Positions 17,210 to 25,626 of a stretch of 64,000 nt of DNA are shown piece by piece. Source of the stretch: Firmicutes bacterium UBA5286 (GTDB taxonomy: Bacteria; Bacillota; Proteinivoracia; UBA4975); assembly GCA_002408465.1 (NCBI GenBank), contig DHSM01000008.1:19041-83040 (forward strand), read 5' to 3'. Made by a program: the position numbers and the translations under genes. How positions within the stretch are numbered: the first letter of the stretch is position 1; every line of letters starts with the position of its first letter. The notes under the pieces are model-generated. The model worked only from the letters and a program-made list of their open reading frames with translations. It was not told where the DNA came from and ran no database searches.

Positions 17210-18330
17210 AGGCAGGGAAAATCATTGCTCTTCTTGAAGAACTGGCTCCAGTGGGGCTGCAGGAAGACTGGGACAACTCAGGCTTTCAGGTGGGCAGCCG
17301 CCAGTGGACGACAGACAAAATTCTCTTGACCCTGGATGTAACCCCGGAAGTAATAGAGTTTGCGGCCTCAGAACGATATGGTTTTATCCTGGCCCACCAT
17401 CCCCTGATCTTTCATAAACTCTCGAAAATTGATGTCTCAACTCCCATGGGCTCAAGCATCGCTGACGCCTTAGCCAACAGGATCTGCATTTATGCTATGC
17501 ACACCAATCTGGATGTAATTCGGGGAGGGGTCTCGGATGCCTTGGCGGATTTGCTTAATTTAAAGGAAACCCAGGTTTTGGACAAGGGCTCCGGCAAGTA
17601 CTGCAAGCTGGCAGTCTATGTCCCCGACAGCCATTTGGAGCAAGTGCGCCGTGCTCTGGGGGATGCAGGGGCAGGCGGGATCGGAAATTACTCTCATTGT
17701 TCTTTTGCGGCCCCGGGCAGGGGACAGTTTCTCCCCCTGGCAGGTGCCAACCCTTGGTATGGCAGACAGGGGGAATTATCTGAGGTTTCTGAACACAAAT
17801 TAGAAACTGTTGTCCAACGAAGTCAGCTAACTGTGGTTCTGGCTGCAATGAAAAAGGCTCACCCCTATGAAGAAGTTGCTTATGACATTATTCCCTTGGA
17901 AAATGAGGCCAATTTCGGATTGGGGCGGATTGGCCTTTTGCCGGAGCCCATGACTTTAGAGGACTTTGCTTCTTTCCTGGGTAAATTGCTGGGCTGCGCC
18001 GCCCTGAAAATTTGCGGAGAACGGGGAAGGCTAATCAAGAAGGCAGCAGTTTGCGGAGGGAGTTGCGGCAGCCTTGTTTCTCTGGCGCATAATCGCGGCG
18101 CTGATGTGCTGGTGACGGGAGATATCGGCCATCATACTGCCCTGGAAGCGGCTCAACTGGGTTTGGCGCTAGTGGATCCTGGGCACTATTGCAGTGAGTA
18201 TCCCGTCTTAAATGTTCTTGAATCGTATCTGATACACAATTTGCATGAGATTGCTGTTTCCAGATTTCCCGGCAAGACAGACCCCTTGTGGACACAAGCT
18301 GCAAAATCGGAAAAGGGAGGGGAGATTTAA
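17200..18330 (+). CDS. Nif3-like dinuclear metal centre protein (YqfO family)
   Basis: A 376-residue member of the Nif3/GTP cyclohydrolase I type 2 family with the long Firmicutes form. The two Nif3 halves, which supply metal ligands (HHPLIF at about 66-71 and GHHTALEAAQ plus H-Y-C-S-E near the end), flank an inserted PII-like domain (about 125-230). The biochemical role is unsettled. It overlaps trmK, so the two are coupled. Confidence 0.92.
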   Translation: MAVKAGKIIALLEELAPVGLQEDWDNSGFQVGSRQWTTDKILLTLDVTPEVIEFAASERYGFILAHHPLIFHKLSKIDVSTPMGSSIADALANRICIYAMHTNLDVIRGGVSDALADLLNLKETQVLDKGSGKYCKLAVYVPDSHLEQVRRALGDAGAGGIGNYSHCSFAAPGRGQFLPLAGANPWYGRQGELSEVSEHKLETVVQRSQLTVVLAAMKKAHPYEEVAYDIIPLENEANFGLGRIGLLPEPMTLEDFASFLGKLLGCAALKICGERGRLIKKAAVCGGSCGSLVSLAHNRGADVLVTGDIGHHTALEAAQLGLALVDPGHYCSEYPVLNVLESYLIHNLHEIAVSRFPGKTDPLWTQAAKSEKGGEI

Positions 18331-18332
18331 AT

Positions 18333-19052
18333 ATGAATTACCTTAACGAGATGTGGCAGCTGCAGAATATTGAGGTAGAGATGGTCAAACTGCGCAAGGA
18401 ATGGACTGAGATCAAAGAGTGGCTGAACAGGGAAACTGGCGAGGACCTGGCTGAAATTCAAGCAGGCATCAATGAAGCCAGAGAACAGTGGGAACGGACC
18501 AAGGAAGAATATGAAGAAACCACTTCCGAAATTGAGGCAATCGGACGCAAGCTGGAACAGTTTAACAGTCAGCTGTATGAGGACGGCAGCCAGAGCAAGG
18601 AATTGGTCTCAATTCAGCAAAATATTGAACAGCTCCGCAGACGCAAGCGCACTTTGGAAGATCAGCAGTTGAGCTCGATTGAACAGTTAGACGACTTGGA
18701 ACAAAAAATAGCCAATGAAACTGTTCGCTTTCAGCGCCTGGACGAGCAAAGGAAATCCAGGCTCACCCGCCTGACGGAGCGCAGGGATGAGATTCGGGAA
18801 AGATATAAAATCCTAAAAGATCAGAGGGAAGATTTGCGCAGTATCATTCCCAGCTTCATGATGGTCATTTATAATGATTTGGTAGCCCAGGGAAAACGGC
18901 CAATGGCAATTCTGCAGGATGAAAACTGCAGCGGCTGCGGCATTGCCCAGACTGTGCTCAGTGTAAACGCTTTGAAAAAGGGCGGACAGTATACTCGCTG
19001 CAGCAACTGTGGCCGAATATTAATTGCCGGCGATGCTGGGGAGCAAGAGTAA
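18333..19052 (+). CDS. Coiled-coil zinc-ribbon protein (DUF164/CT398-like)
   Basis: The first 180 or so residues are a long charged coiled-coil hairpin. The C-terminus is a zinc ribbon with two CxxC pairs, CSGCG and CSNCG, about 27 residues apart. This architecture is conserved beside trmK and nif3 in Firmicutes; a tethering or nucleic-acid role has been proposed but is not proven. The ATG at 18333 follows GGGAGGGGAG. Confidence 0.88.
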   Translation: MNYLNEMWQLQNIEVEMVKLRKEWTEIKEWLNRETGEDLAEIQAGINEAREQWERTKEEYEETTSEIEAIGRKLEQFNSQLYEDGSQSKELVSIQQNIEQLRRRKRTLEDQQLSSIEQLDDLEQKIANETVRFQRLDEQRKSRLTRLTERRDEIRERYKILKDQREDLRSIIPSFMMVIYNDLVAQGKRPMAILQDENCSGCGIAQTVLSVNALKKGGQYTRCSNCGRILIAGDAGEQE

Positions 19053-19063
19053 GGGAGATTATT

Positions 19064-20188
19064 ATGGCTGATGAACAAGTAAAAGTACTATTAACCGGAG
19101 GCGGCACGGGCGGACATATCTACCCGGCAATTGTTATTGCTGATGAGATTAGGCGCCTCAACCCTTCCGCCCAGATCCTCTTCGTAGGCACCAGGCGCGG
19201 TTTAGAAAGCAAGGTTGTTCCCCGACTGGGGTATGAGATTAAATACATCGATGTGCGCTTTTTGGTCCGCCGATTGACCTTGAAGAACTTTGTAACCATA
19301 TATAAAGCTCTGACTTCAGTCTTCGCCTCACAAAAAATAATCCGGGAATTCAAGCCCGATATTGTAGTGGGGACCGGCGGCTATGTTTCCGGTCCGGTGG
19401 TCTTGGCGGCCGCAATGTTAAAAGTGCCCACGCTCATTCATGAACAAAATGCTTTTCCCGGCCTTACCACCAGGCTGCTGTCCGGACGGGTGACTCGGGT
19501 GGCAGTGAGTCACGCCGCTGCTGTCAAACGCCTTAAATCCGGGGCGGCAGCTGTGGTTACAGGCCATCCCGTGCGCCGGGAATTTTTTGAAGGCGATTCC
19601 AGCCAGGCCCGTCAGGAAATGGGTTTGCAAGACAAACAAAAATTGGTTATTGTGGTGGGCGGCAGCGGCGGCGCTCTCAAGCTTAACCAGGTTACACTGG
19701 CTGCGGCCAAGGAGATTTTAGCCAATCCCGACCTTGTCCTCATTCATATTACCGGCAGCCGCTATTATCAATGGGTCAGTGAGGAGCGGGAAAAGATGAA
19801 TCTCAACCCGGACCTGGCGGCAAGATACCGTCTCACCGACTATCTCCACGACATGCCCCGGGCGATGGCGGCCTGTGATCTCATTGTCGCCCGTTCCGGG
19901 GGAATGGTCCATGAAATGACGGTGACCGGTTGTCCTGCGCTGCTGGTACCCTCGCCAAATGTCACCGACGATCATCAGCTGCACAACGCCCGTTCCATGG
20001 CGGAAGCGGGAGCGGCTCTGGTAATGGAAGAGACTGAGCTGTCGGCAGAGAGTCTTGCCCGGGAAATCAGGGCCCTCATGAACGATCCCCTGAGTCTGGA
20101 AAAAATGGCTGTCGCGGCAAAAGCTTTGGGCAAGCCGGAAGCAGGCCGCCGCTTGGCTAAGATAATTATGGAAATGGCTAAAAAATAA
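19064..20188 (+). CDS. murG: UDP-GlcNAc:lipid I N-acetylglucosaminyltransferase MurG
   Basis: MurG adds GlcNAc to lipid I to make lipid II on the inner face of the membrane. The 374-residue GT28 enzyme has the N-terminal GGGTGGHIYPAI loop (about 11-22), the second glycine loop VVGGSGGALKLN (about 193-204), and the C-terminal UDP-binding SGGMVHEMTVTGCPALLVP. It lies outside a division/cell-wall cluster and next to rnpB. I cannot tell whether another murG copy exists elsewhere. Confidence 0.93.
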   Translation: MADEQVKVLLTGGGTGGHIYPAIVIADEIRRLNPSAQILFVGTRRGLESKVVPRLGYEIKYIDVRFLVRRLTLKNFVTIYKALTSVFASQKIIREFKPDIVVGTGGYVSGPVVLAAAMLKVPTLIHEQNAFPGLTTRLLSGRVTRVAVSHAAAVKRLKSGAAAVVTGHPVRREFFEGDSSQARQEMGLQDKQKLVIVVGGSGGALKLNQVTLAAAKEILANPDLVLIHITGSRYYQWVSEEREKMNLNPDLAARYRLTDYLHDMPRAMAACDLIVARSGGMVHEMTVTGCPALLVPSPNVTDDHQLHNARSMAEAGAALVMEETELSAESLAREIRALMNDPLSLEKMAVAAKALGKPEAGRRLAKIIMEMAKK

Positions 20189-20263
20189 AACTTTCATTTT
20201 CTAAAATTGACACAGATTGACTTTGCTAATCAAGGACATCTGTGTTAATCTATTAAAGGAAAA

Positions 20264-20616
20264 GCTGAGTAAGCTGGGCAGCCGCAATTTTAAAAAAAAT
20301 TGAGGAAAGTCCGGGCTCCACAGGGCAGGGTGCTGGATAACATCCAGTAAGGGTGACCTTAAGGAAAGTGCCACAGAAAACAGACCGCCTCCGCATGCCG
20401 GAGGTAAGGATGAAACGGTGCGGTAAGAGCGCACCAGCAGTCAGGTGACTGGCTGGCTTGGTAAACCCCACCCGGAGCAAGACCAAATAGGAGGGAATGA
20501 GGACGGCCCGTCCGCCCCTCGGGTATGGTCGCTTGAGCTGCTAGGCAACTGGCGGTCTAGATAGATGGCTGCTGCCTCGGAAGGGGTACAGAACCCGGCT
20601 TATACGCTTGCTCAGC
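20264..20616 (+). ncRNA. rnpB: RNase P RNA
   Basis: The catalytic RNA that matures tRNA 5' ends. Universal RNase P landmarks are visible: GAGGAAAGTCCGGGCTCC (20301-20318), the ACAGAAAACAGACCGCC stretch, GGTAAGAGCGCACC, GGTAAACCCCACCCGGAGCAA, AGATAGATGGCTGCTGCC, and ACAGAACCCGGCTTA near the 3' end. The ends GCTGAGTAAGC and GCTTGCTCAGC pair as helix P1. The pattern is A-type. Its last 118 bases recur at 23055-23172. Confidence 0.96.
20498..20615 (+). repeat. Direct repeat, copy 1: 3' third of rnpB
   Basis: These 118 bases, the working rnpB 3' end, recur 2557 bases downstream with a single mismatch (T at 20519, G at 23076). This is the pattern left when an element integrates into the 3' end of an RNA gene and restores it with its own copy. 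Confidence 0.95.
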
Positions 20617-20630
20617 TGTATGAAAATTTT

Positions 20631-20657
20631 AGCTCTGTCCATGAGGCAGGGCTTTTT
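20631..20657 (+). terminator. Terminator after rnpB copy 1
   Basis: AGCTCTGTC pairs with GGCAGGGCT over nine positions (some G-U), followed by TTTT. Confidence 0.75.
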
Positions 20658-20800
20658 AAATTCCAGAAAGGCAATGAACCGAAACTTTATGACAGGAAGC
20701 TTAATGGTCCTACAGGAAAATTATTTCCGGTAAAAGAAGGATAATGATTAACTAAGCCGAATGGTTCTTTATTGCAGTAAGTTGAAAGAGGGTATGTACG

Positions 20801-21571
20801 ATGCACACAGAAATTCCATTAATAAATATTCTTTGGACAGGAGGGTGGGATTCAACTTACCGGGTACTGCATCTTTCCCGTATGAATGTCATATTACAGC
20901 CCCATTATATTATCTGCGACAATAGACGGTCTATTAAATTTGAACTTGAGGCCATTAACAAAATTACTGATGACATTTTAAATGACACTAGGACACAGTG
21001 TGTTTTTAAAACAACAATAATTACTCATGAAAAGGATATTCCCCCTGATGAAGAAATAGCTAACGCGTTTCGCAGTATTAGGCAATCAGTTTTAATTGGG
21101 CCTCAGTATGATTACCTTTCACGATACGCGAAGACAGTGGGCAATCTTGAGATTGGCATTGAAAAAGGTGGCCTCGCCGAAGACATGATGAACAAGTTTG
21201 GAAAATTAACTTATGTTGAAAACAATGGTCTAAGCTATTGGGAACTTGACAAATCCGCATCTTCCGCTGCCTTGTTTAAGGTTTTCGGTTATTTTCGTTT
21301 CCCTATATACACCTTGTCAAAGTTGAACATGAAAGCTGAAGCTGAGAAACTCAGGGTTATGGATATCATGGAGAAAACTTGGTTTTGCCATTTTCCCCAT
21401 AGTGGGCTCCCTTGCGGATGTTGTTTTCCATGTAAATTTACAATCGAAGATGGACTTGATTATAGATTGCCAAAACAAGCCCTTCGTCGCTATAGTGTCG
21501 AAAAAAAGTTTGGGAAACATAAACTGTATCAGCTAATTAAACGTTTTCGCAGGAAATTACTTAACTACTAG
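20801..21571 (+). CDS. QueC-like PP-loop ATPase family protein, orphan
   Basis: A 256-residue protein resembling 7-cyano-7-deazaguanine synthase-like PP-loop enzymes. The N-terminal WTGGWDSTYR (about 12-21) is a PP-loop (SGGxDS-type) motif, and a Cys cluster CGCCFPC (about 204-210) resembles QueC zinc ligands. PP-loop enzymes adenylate a carbonyl or carboxyl group. No other queuosine genes are nearby, so the substrate is unknown. QueC-like proteins also occur in some anti-phage systems, but no partner genes are seen here. It sits between the rnpB repeats. Confidence 0.6.
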   Translation: MHTEIPLINILWTGGWDSTYRVLHLSRMNVILQPHYIICDNRRSIKFELEAINKITDDILNDTRTQCVFKTTIITHEKDIPPDEEIANAFRSIRQSVLIGPQYDYLSRYAKTVGNLEIGIEKGGLAEDMMNKFGKLTYVENNGLSYWELDKSASSAALFKVFGYFRFPIYTLSKLNMKAEAEKLRVMDIMEKTWFCHFPHSGLPCGCCFPCKFTIEDGLDYRLPKQALRRYSVEKKFGKHKLYQLIKRFRRKLLNY

Positions 21572-21576
21572 TATCT

Positions 21577-21613
21577 AATGTCCTTAATGTGAGCTACATT
21601 AAGGACATTTTTT
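21577..21613 (+). terminator. Terminator after the PP-loop gene
   Basis: A perfect 14-bp stem, AATGTCCTTAATGT with ACATTAAGGACATT around GAGCT, is followed by TTTTTT. The 270 bases after it hold no gene I can see. Confidence 0.92.
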
Positions 21614-21887
21614 CAATAATGACTGAAAATCGTAACGCAATTTAGGCAAAGATATCTACATGTCTCTTTTCCACAGAGGATAGTTAAGAGCTTTGTTGCG
21701 TTGCCGAAGCATAATAGATACTGAAGGAATCCCGATTATTATTTCAGAAAAACTGAATTCTATTGAATTAGGGGGCTAAACTAAATAAAACTATAATGAC
21801 TTTTTTTAGTCTTCAAAATATATATTTTAAAAAAAGGGAAAGCTAGCACTCCTGTCGAAACAATATTAAAATTAAAAGGAGGTAATT

Positions 21888-22915
21888 TTGGCAAGGTACT
21901 GCAAATTGGTTTTTGTTGTGATAGTTTTTTGTATTTTACTTACTACTGCTTCTGCTTCACCAGTTACACAGTATAAGTATTTCTGGGACATTGAGTACTA
22001 CAATGGTTGCCTAATCAGCAATATATCTCTGCACTGAAAGGCACCTTCACTTCTCCTTTTGGCAATAACGGAACTATTACCGGGGTGCATATGGAGCCCA
22101 GACATATCTCATCCTACATACATCAAGGGGTTGATTTTGCCGGCGGAGGGGTAACTGTTAAAGCTGTTGCAGACGGTATAGTCTACTTAAAGGGAACTAG
22201 CGGCTCATACGGACAAAGAATCGTCATTCAACATGTTAATTCAAGTAATACCCCGATGGAAGTCTATTCTCTCTATGCACATTTAAACAACTACAACGGC
22301 TGTCCTGCAATCGGCAAGAGTGTCACCAAGGGACAATCAATAGGAGTATCTGGAAATACCGGAGGGGATTTTGCTCCACATCTTCATTTTTCTATTTATA
22401 CCAAGCATAATGGCATTATATATCGTCTATACCCATTAAAATATTTTATTACAAACTCCCACTATAATCGTGGGAACTATATGGATTACCTTCAAAAGCC
22501 CGAAACCACTGTAACTTCTACGAATGCAAAAATAACAGTGGAGGCAGCAGTATATTCTGTAAGGCAAGCTGACTCGAAGTTATTCGTTGTTTTCAGGAAG
22601 AAAGGATCCAGTTGGAATCAAGTCGCAATGACTAAAAAAACACCAACAAGTAACACAACCACATGGGAGTGGTATATACCGTATAAGTTTTGGAATGCTG
22701 ATATAGAGTATTACATTGTAGGGACATGTCAAAGGAATTCAATAAGCAAGAAATACAGAACCACTCGTCCCGCAGCAGCCTTCTATAGTTCCACAAATGA
22801 TACCAATTATTATGTGTCTTCGAATCCAGGAATCTATTATCAATGTAGAGTAAATCTTACTCCACCTACGCCACCCCCAATAAATAGCGTTCCTATAGCC
22901 CCGCAAGAATTTTAG
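21888..22915 (+). pseudogene. Secreted M23 family peptidase, frameshifted
   Basis: A TTG at 21888 after AAAGGAGG opens a signal peptide (CKLVFVVIVFCILLTTASA) and about 20 more residues, then stops at 22035-22037. The M23 domain continues in another frame from about 21995. It has the lysostaphin-type zinc motifs HQGVDFAG (about 44 residues in) and HLHFS (about 125 residues in), then a C-terminal domain and a proline-rich tail. One missing base near 22005 would join the halves. M23 enzymes cut peptidoglycan cross-links. A sequencing error is possible. Confidence 0.75.
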
Positions 22916-23054
22916 TGAGATTGCCCCCCGACCATAAAGTTGTCTGGGGGAGTAGGCTGTTGACAAAGTTGTCAGCAGCCCTTCTATTTGGTCTTGCTCC
23001 GTGGTAACTCTGTACCGTTTGTATGGAGCTTACCTATACTCATAGAAAAAGGAT

Positions 23055-23172
23055 TGAGGACGGCCCGTCCGCCCCGCGGGTATGGTCGCTTGAGCTGCTA
23101 GGCAACTGGCGGTCTAGATAGATGGCTGCTGCCTCGGAAGGGGTACAGAACCCGGCTTATACGCTTGCTCAG
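23055..23172 (+). repeat. Direct repeat, copy 2: orphan rnpB 3' end
   Basis: A copy of the last 118 bases of rnpB without the 5' two thirds, so not a functional RNase P RNA. A strong terminator follows at 23188-23209, probably the original rnpB terminator. Confidence 0.95.
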
Positions 23173-23187
23173 TTAATTTAAAGAATG

Positions 23188-23209
23188 ACACCGCTTGGCG
23201 GTGTTTTTT
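23188..23209 (+). terminator. Terminator after the orphan rnpB 3' end
   Basis: ACACCGC-TTG-GCGGTGT is followed by TTTTT. Confidence 0.9.
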
Positions 23210-23342
23210 CTTTGCAATTACTTAAATTTTTTGTATGATAATAATGTCCAGGCATATAGCTATAAAAATAGAGGAAGTTATTGGCTGAGGCAGGGAAGCA
23301 GCCTGTCGGTGTTGAATAGTATTGACAAGAGAGAGGTGCCTT

Positions 23343-24356
23343 ATGGACGAAAAAATTTCTAAATTGCTCAAAGTATTGGTTGCGCTAAGCGTTATCTTTC
23401 TCCTGTTAAGTTATGGCCGCAGGATAGCATCGATCCTGACCCCGATTATGATTGCTGTACTGCTGACCTTGCTGTTGATGCCATTAGTTGATTTTCTGCA
23501 CAAAAAGTTTAAATCCAGGATTCTTGCGACCTTGACGGTATTACTGCCTTCCTTCGCCCTGATAGTCTTGGGACTGTGGTGGGGATTGTCTCAATTGTAC
23601 CAAGAGACAGAAAGATTTGTCCTTTCTTTTCCCGAAATTATCGCAAACCTTGAAAACTTGTTTGATGAACGCATATTGCCTATGGTAGAGGGAACCAGGT
23701 ATGAGGAGTCCTTTTTTGTCTTTTTGGATGACGTGATCATGCAGGCAGCATCAACATTGCAGCAAGTGGCCAAGAGTCTAATTGGCTCTGGAATCTATCT
23801 GGTCAGTCTGCTGCCGGGCCTTCTTGTGGCCTTTATGGTCACAGTGATACTGGTCTTTAATCTGTCCTATGATAAAAAATGGCTTTTTAACTTGTTTCCC
23901 GCGGCCGGGGAAAGCGCTGATAAGGTAATAAAATCTATACACGGCTTTTTAAAATCCCAGTTATTCCTGATTATTATTACGGCGGCAATTTGCATGCTCA
24001 CTTTTGCCCTGCTTGGAATCCCTTATGTCTTTGTGCTGGGGATTCTCATTGCCATCTTTGATTTGCTGCCTGTTCTAGGCGCCGGCACCTTGTTAGTGCC
24101 CATGATTGCCTGGCATTTTATCCTGGGCGAGCCGTTTACGGCAATCATGATTGGAGTGCTTTATGCCGTCATCCTGATTGTCAGGCAAATTATCGAGCCC
24201 AAACTTCTTTCCAATAATCTGGGCATTCATCCAGTAGCGGCGATTCTTTCGGTATACTTGGGCCTTAAGCTCTTCGGCCCTGTGGGCCTGATTCTGTTGC
24301 CGCTGATAACCTCGATTGCCGCAAGTTTCCCCCGTTTTCAAAGGCTTAGACGATAA
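23343..24356 (+). CDS. AI-2E family transporter (YtvI/PerM-like permease)
   Basis: A 337-residue integral membrane protein of the AI-2E/UPF0118 family with about eight hydrophobic helices and a soluble loop near residues 85-130. The C-terminal family stretch LGIHPVAAILSVYLGLKLFG is clear. Members export small molecules or act in Na+/H+ exchange; the substrate here is unknown. The ATG at 23343 follows GAGAGGTG; an in-frame ATG seven codons upstream lies before that site and is rejected. Confidence 0.88.
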   Translation: MDEKISKLLKVLVALSVIFLLLSYGRRIASILTPIMIAVLLTLLLMPLVDFLHKKFKSRILATLTVLLPSFALIVLGLWWGLSQLYQETERFVLSFPEIIANLENLFDERILPMVEGTRYEESFFVFLDDVIMQAASTLQQVAKSLIGSGIYLVSLLPGLLVAFMVTVILVFNLSYDKKWLFNLFPAAGESADKVIKSIHGFLKSQLFLIIITAAICMLTFALLGIPYVFVLGILIAIFDLLPVLGAGTLLVPMIAWHFILGEPFTAIMIGVLYAVILIVRQIIEPKLLSNNLGIHPVAAILSVYLGLKLFGPVGLILLPLITSIAASFPRFQRLRR

Positions 24357-24377
24357 TTTTGTTGGGAGTGATCCTCT

Positions 24378-25361
24378 GTGCCAGCTAATCTTACACAACA
24401 GTATTATGCCGCAGAAGAAGCTTACAAAAAAGCTTCGACATATGAAGAGAAACTGGCTGCTCTGGAAGAAATGCTTGCAACCGTCCCTAAGCATAAGGGA
24501 ACTGAGAAAATTCAGGCTGAGATTAAAAAACGCCTTTCCAGGATGCGGAAGGAGGACGGTCAGACTCAGGGTGGAGGCAGCCGCCAGGAAGACCCCTTTT
24601 TAATCGATGCCCAGGGCGCCGGCCAGGTGCTGCTGCTGGGCCATCCCAATTCCGGCAAGTCCGCTCTGGTGCAAACTTTGACCAATGCCAAGACTCAGGT
24701 GGCTGAATATCCCTTTGCCACTGTCCTGCCCATTCCGGGAATGATGAAGCATGAGGATGTGTCCATCCAGCTGGTGGACACGCCCCCCTTCGTGCTTGAT
24801 GGAATCCCGGGCAATTTCAGCTCTGCCATCCGCAACAGCCATATGCTTGGCCTGGTCCTTGACCTGACCGATCCCGATTGCATTGATCATTTGACGACAA
24901 TGCTGGAATATTTGCGGGAAAAGCGGATTCTGCGAGAGGAAGTGCCGGAGGGAGTGCGGGCTCTGACCCTGGATAAAGTCTTGATCCTGGGCAACAAAGC
25001 CGATTTGACAGATTGGGATGAAATTGTTGAGATGATTGAAGAGCTTGTACCGGATTGCCCTACGATTGTGCCTGTTTCGGCTGTCACCGGCTTTAATCTC
25101 GATCAGTTCCGGGCGTTGGTCTTTGAGCGTCTGCAGGTAATTCGGGTGTACACTAAGCGGCCGGGGAAAAAGCCCGACCTGGAGCGACCCTTTGTCCTGC
25201 CTGTCAACAGCACTGTCTCAGACCTGGCTCATTCCATTCATAAGGATATCGCTGACAACCTTAGGACCGCGAAGGTATGGGGGTCCGCTAAGTTCGACGG
25301 CCAGGCAGTGAACCATGACTATGTCCTTGCTGACAGGGATATAGTTGAGCTCAACGATTAA
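24378..25361 (+). CDS. Obg/DRG-like GTPase with C-terminal TGS domain
   Basis: A 327-residue P-loop GTPase. A helical N-terminus (about 1-60) is followed by G1 GHPNSGKSAL (about 86-95), G3 DTPP, G4 NKADL (about 212-216), and a C-terminal TGS domain (about 255-327) ending in DYVLADRDIVEL. DRG/Obg-like TGS GTPases act on ribosomes or tRNA; the exact role is unknown. The GTG start at 24378 follows GGGAGTG and begins 21 bases after the permease stop. Confidence 0.82.
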   Translation: MPANLTQQYYAAEEAYKKASTYEEKLAALEEMLATVPKHKGTEKIQAEIKKRLSRMRKEDGQTQGGGSRQEDPFLIDAQGAGQVLLLGHPNSGKSALVQTLTNAKTQVAEYPFATVLPIPGMMKHEDVSIQLVDTPPFVLDGIPGNFSSAIRNSHMLGLVLDLTDPDCIDHLTTMLEYLREKRILREEVPEGVRALTLDKVLILGNKADLTDWDEIVEMIEELVPDCPTIVPVSAVTGFNLDQFRALVFERLQVIRVYTKRPGKKPDLERPFVLPVNSTVSDLAHSIHKDIADNLRTAKVWGSAKFDGQAVNHDYVLADRDIVELND

Positions 25362-25395
25362 AATAACAGGGATATCAAATCCCTGTTATTTTTTT
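25362..25395. terminator. Bidirectional terminator
   Basis: AATAACAGGG and CCCTGTTATT form a ten-base stem, with T runs on the plus strand and TTATTTTAA on the minus strand. It separates the GTPase from the convergent DUF1540 gene. Confidence 0.88.
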
Positions 25396-25565
25396 CACCG
25401 TTTTGGGGAAAAGGTTGCGCAGTCAGTTTCTTCGGTATCAGAGGCATCGGGGGGCTGAATTTCGATATTTGATGCCAGGCAGTGATCACCATGCCCATAG
25501 TAGCGGCAAGAGCTGACCACGCACTTTACCCGGGAAATGGCGGAATCCTCTTTGTCTACACGCAA
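25395..25565 (-). CDS. DUF1540 domain-containing small Cys-rich protein
   Basis: A 56-residue protein starting with TTG behind GAGGAGGTGA at good spacing. It carries the DUF1540 pattern: VKCVVSSCRYYG, a third Cys in DHCLASNIEI, and a fourth in TDCATF. The four cysteines probably bind metal. The function is unknown, though the family is common in spore-forming Firmicutes. It lies 61 bases after leuS on the same strand and may be co-transcribed with it. Confidence 0.85.
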   Translation of the reverse strand: MRVDKEDSAISRVKCVVSSCRYYGHGDHCLASNIEIQPPDASDTEETDCATFSPKR

Positions 25566-25626
25566 GCTGTTCACCTCCTCGCCTATTATTATTTGACGAG
25601 GGCTGACAGCTATACGGGTATAAAAT

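Larger units (their letters stand above)
20616..23172. mobile_element. Possible small or decayed integrated element in the rnpB 3' end
   Basis: The segment between the two rnpB 3' copies is visibly more AT-rich than its neighbours. It holds an orphan QueC-like gene and a frameshifted secreted peptidase. No integrase or transposase is present, so this is either a remnant whose recombinase was lost, an element mobilised in trans, or a duplication that later gained DNA. Confidence 0.5.

Noticed and set aside
22920..22985. Paired hairpins after the M23 gene as a riboswitch
   Set aside because: The stems (CCCCCC...GGGGG and GGCTG-TGACA/TGTCA-CAGCC) lack any conserved aptamer sequence and are followed by the rnpB repeat, not a regulated gene.
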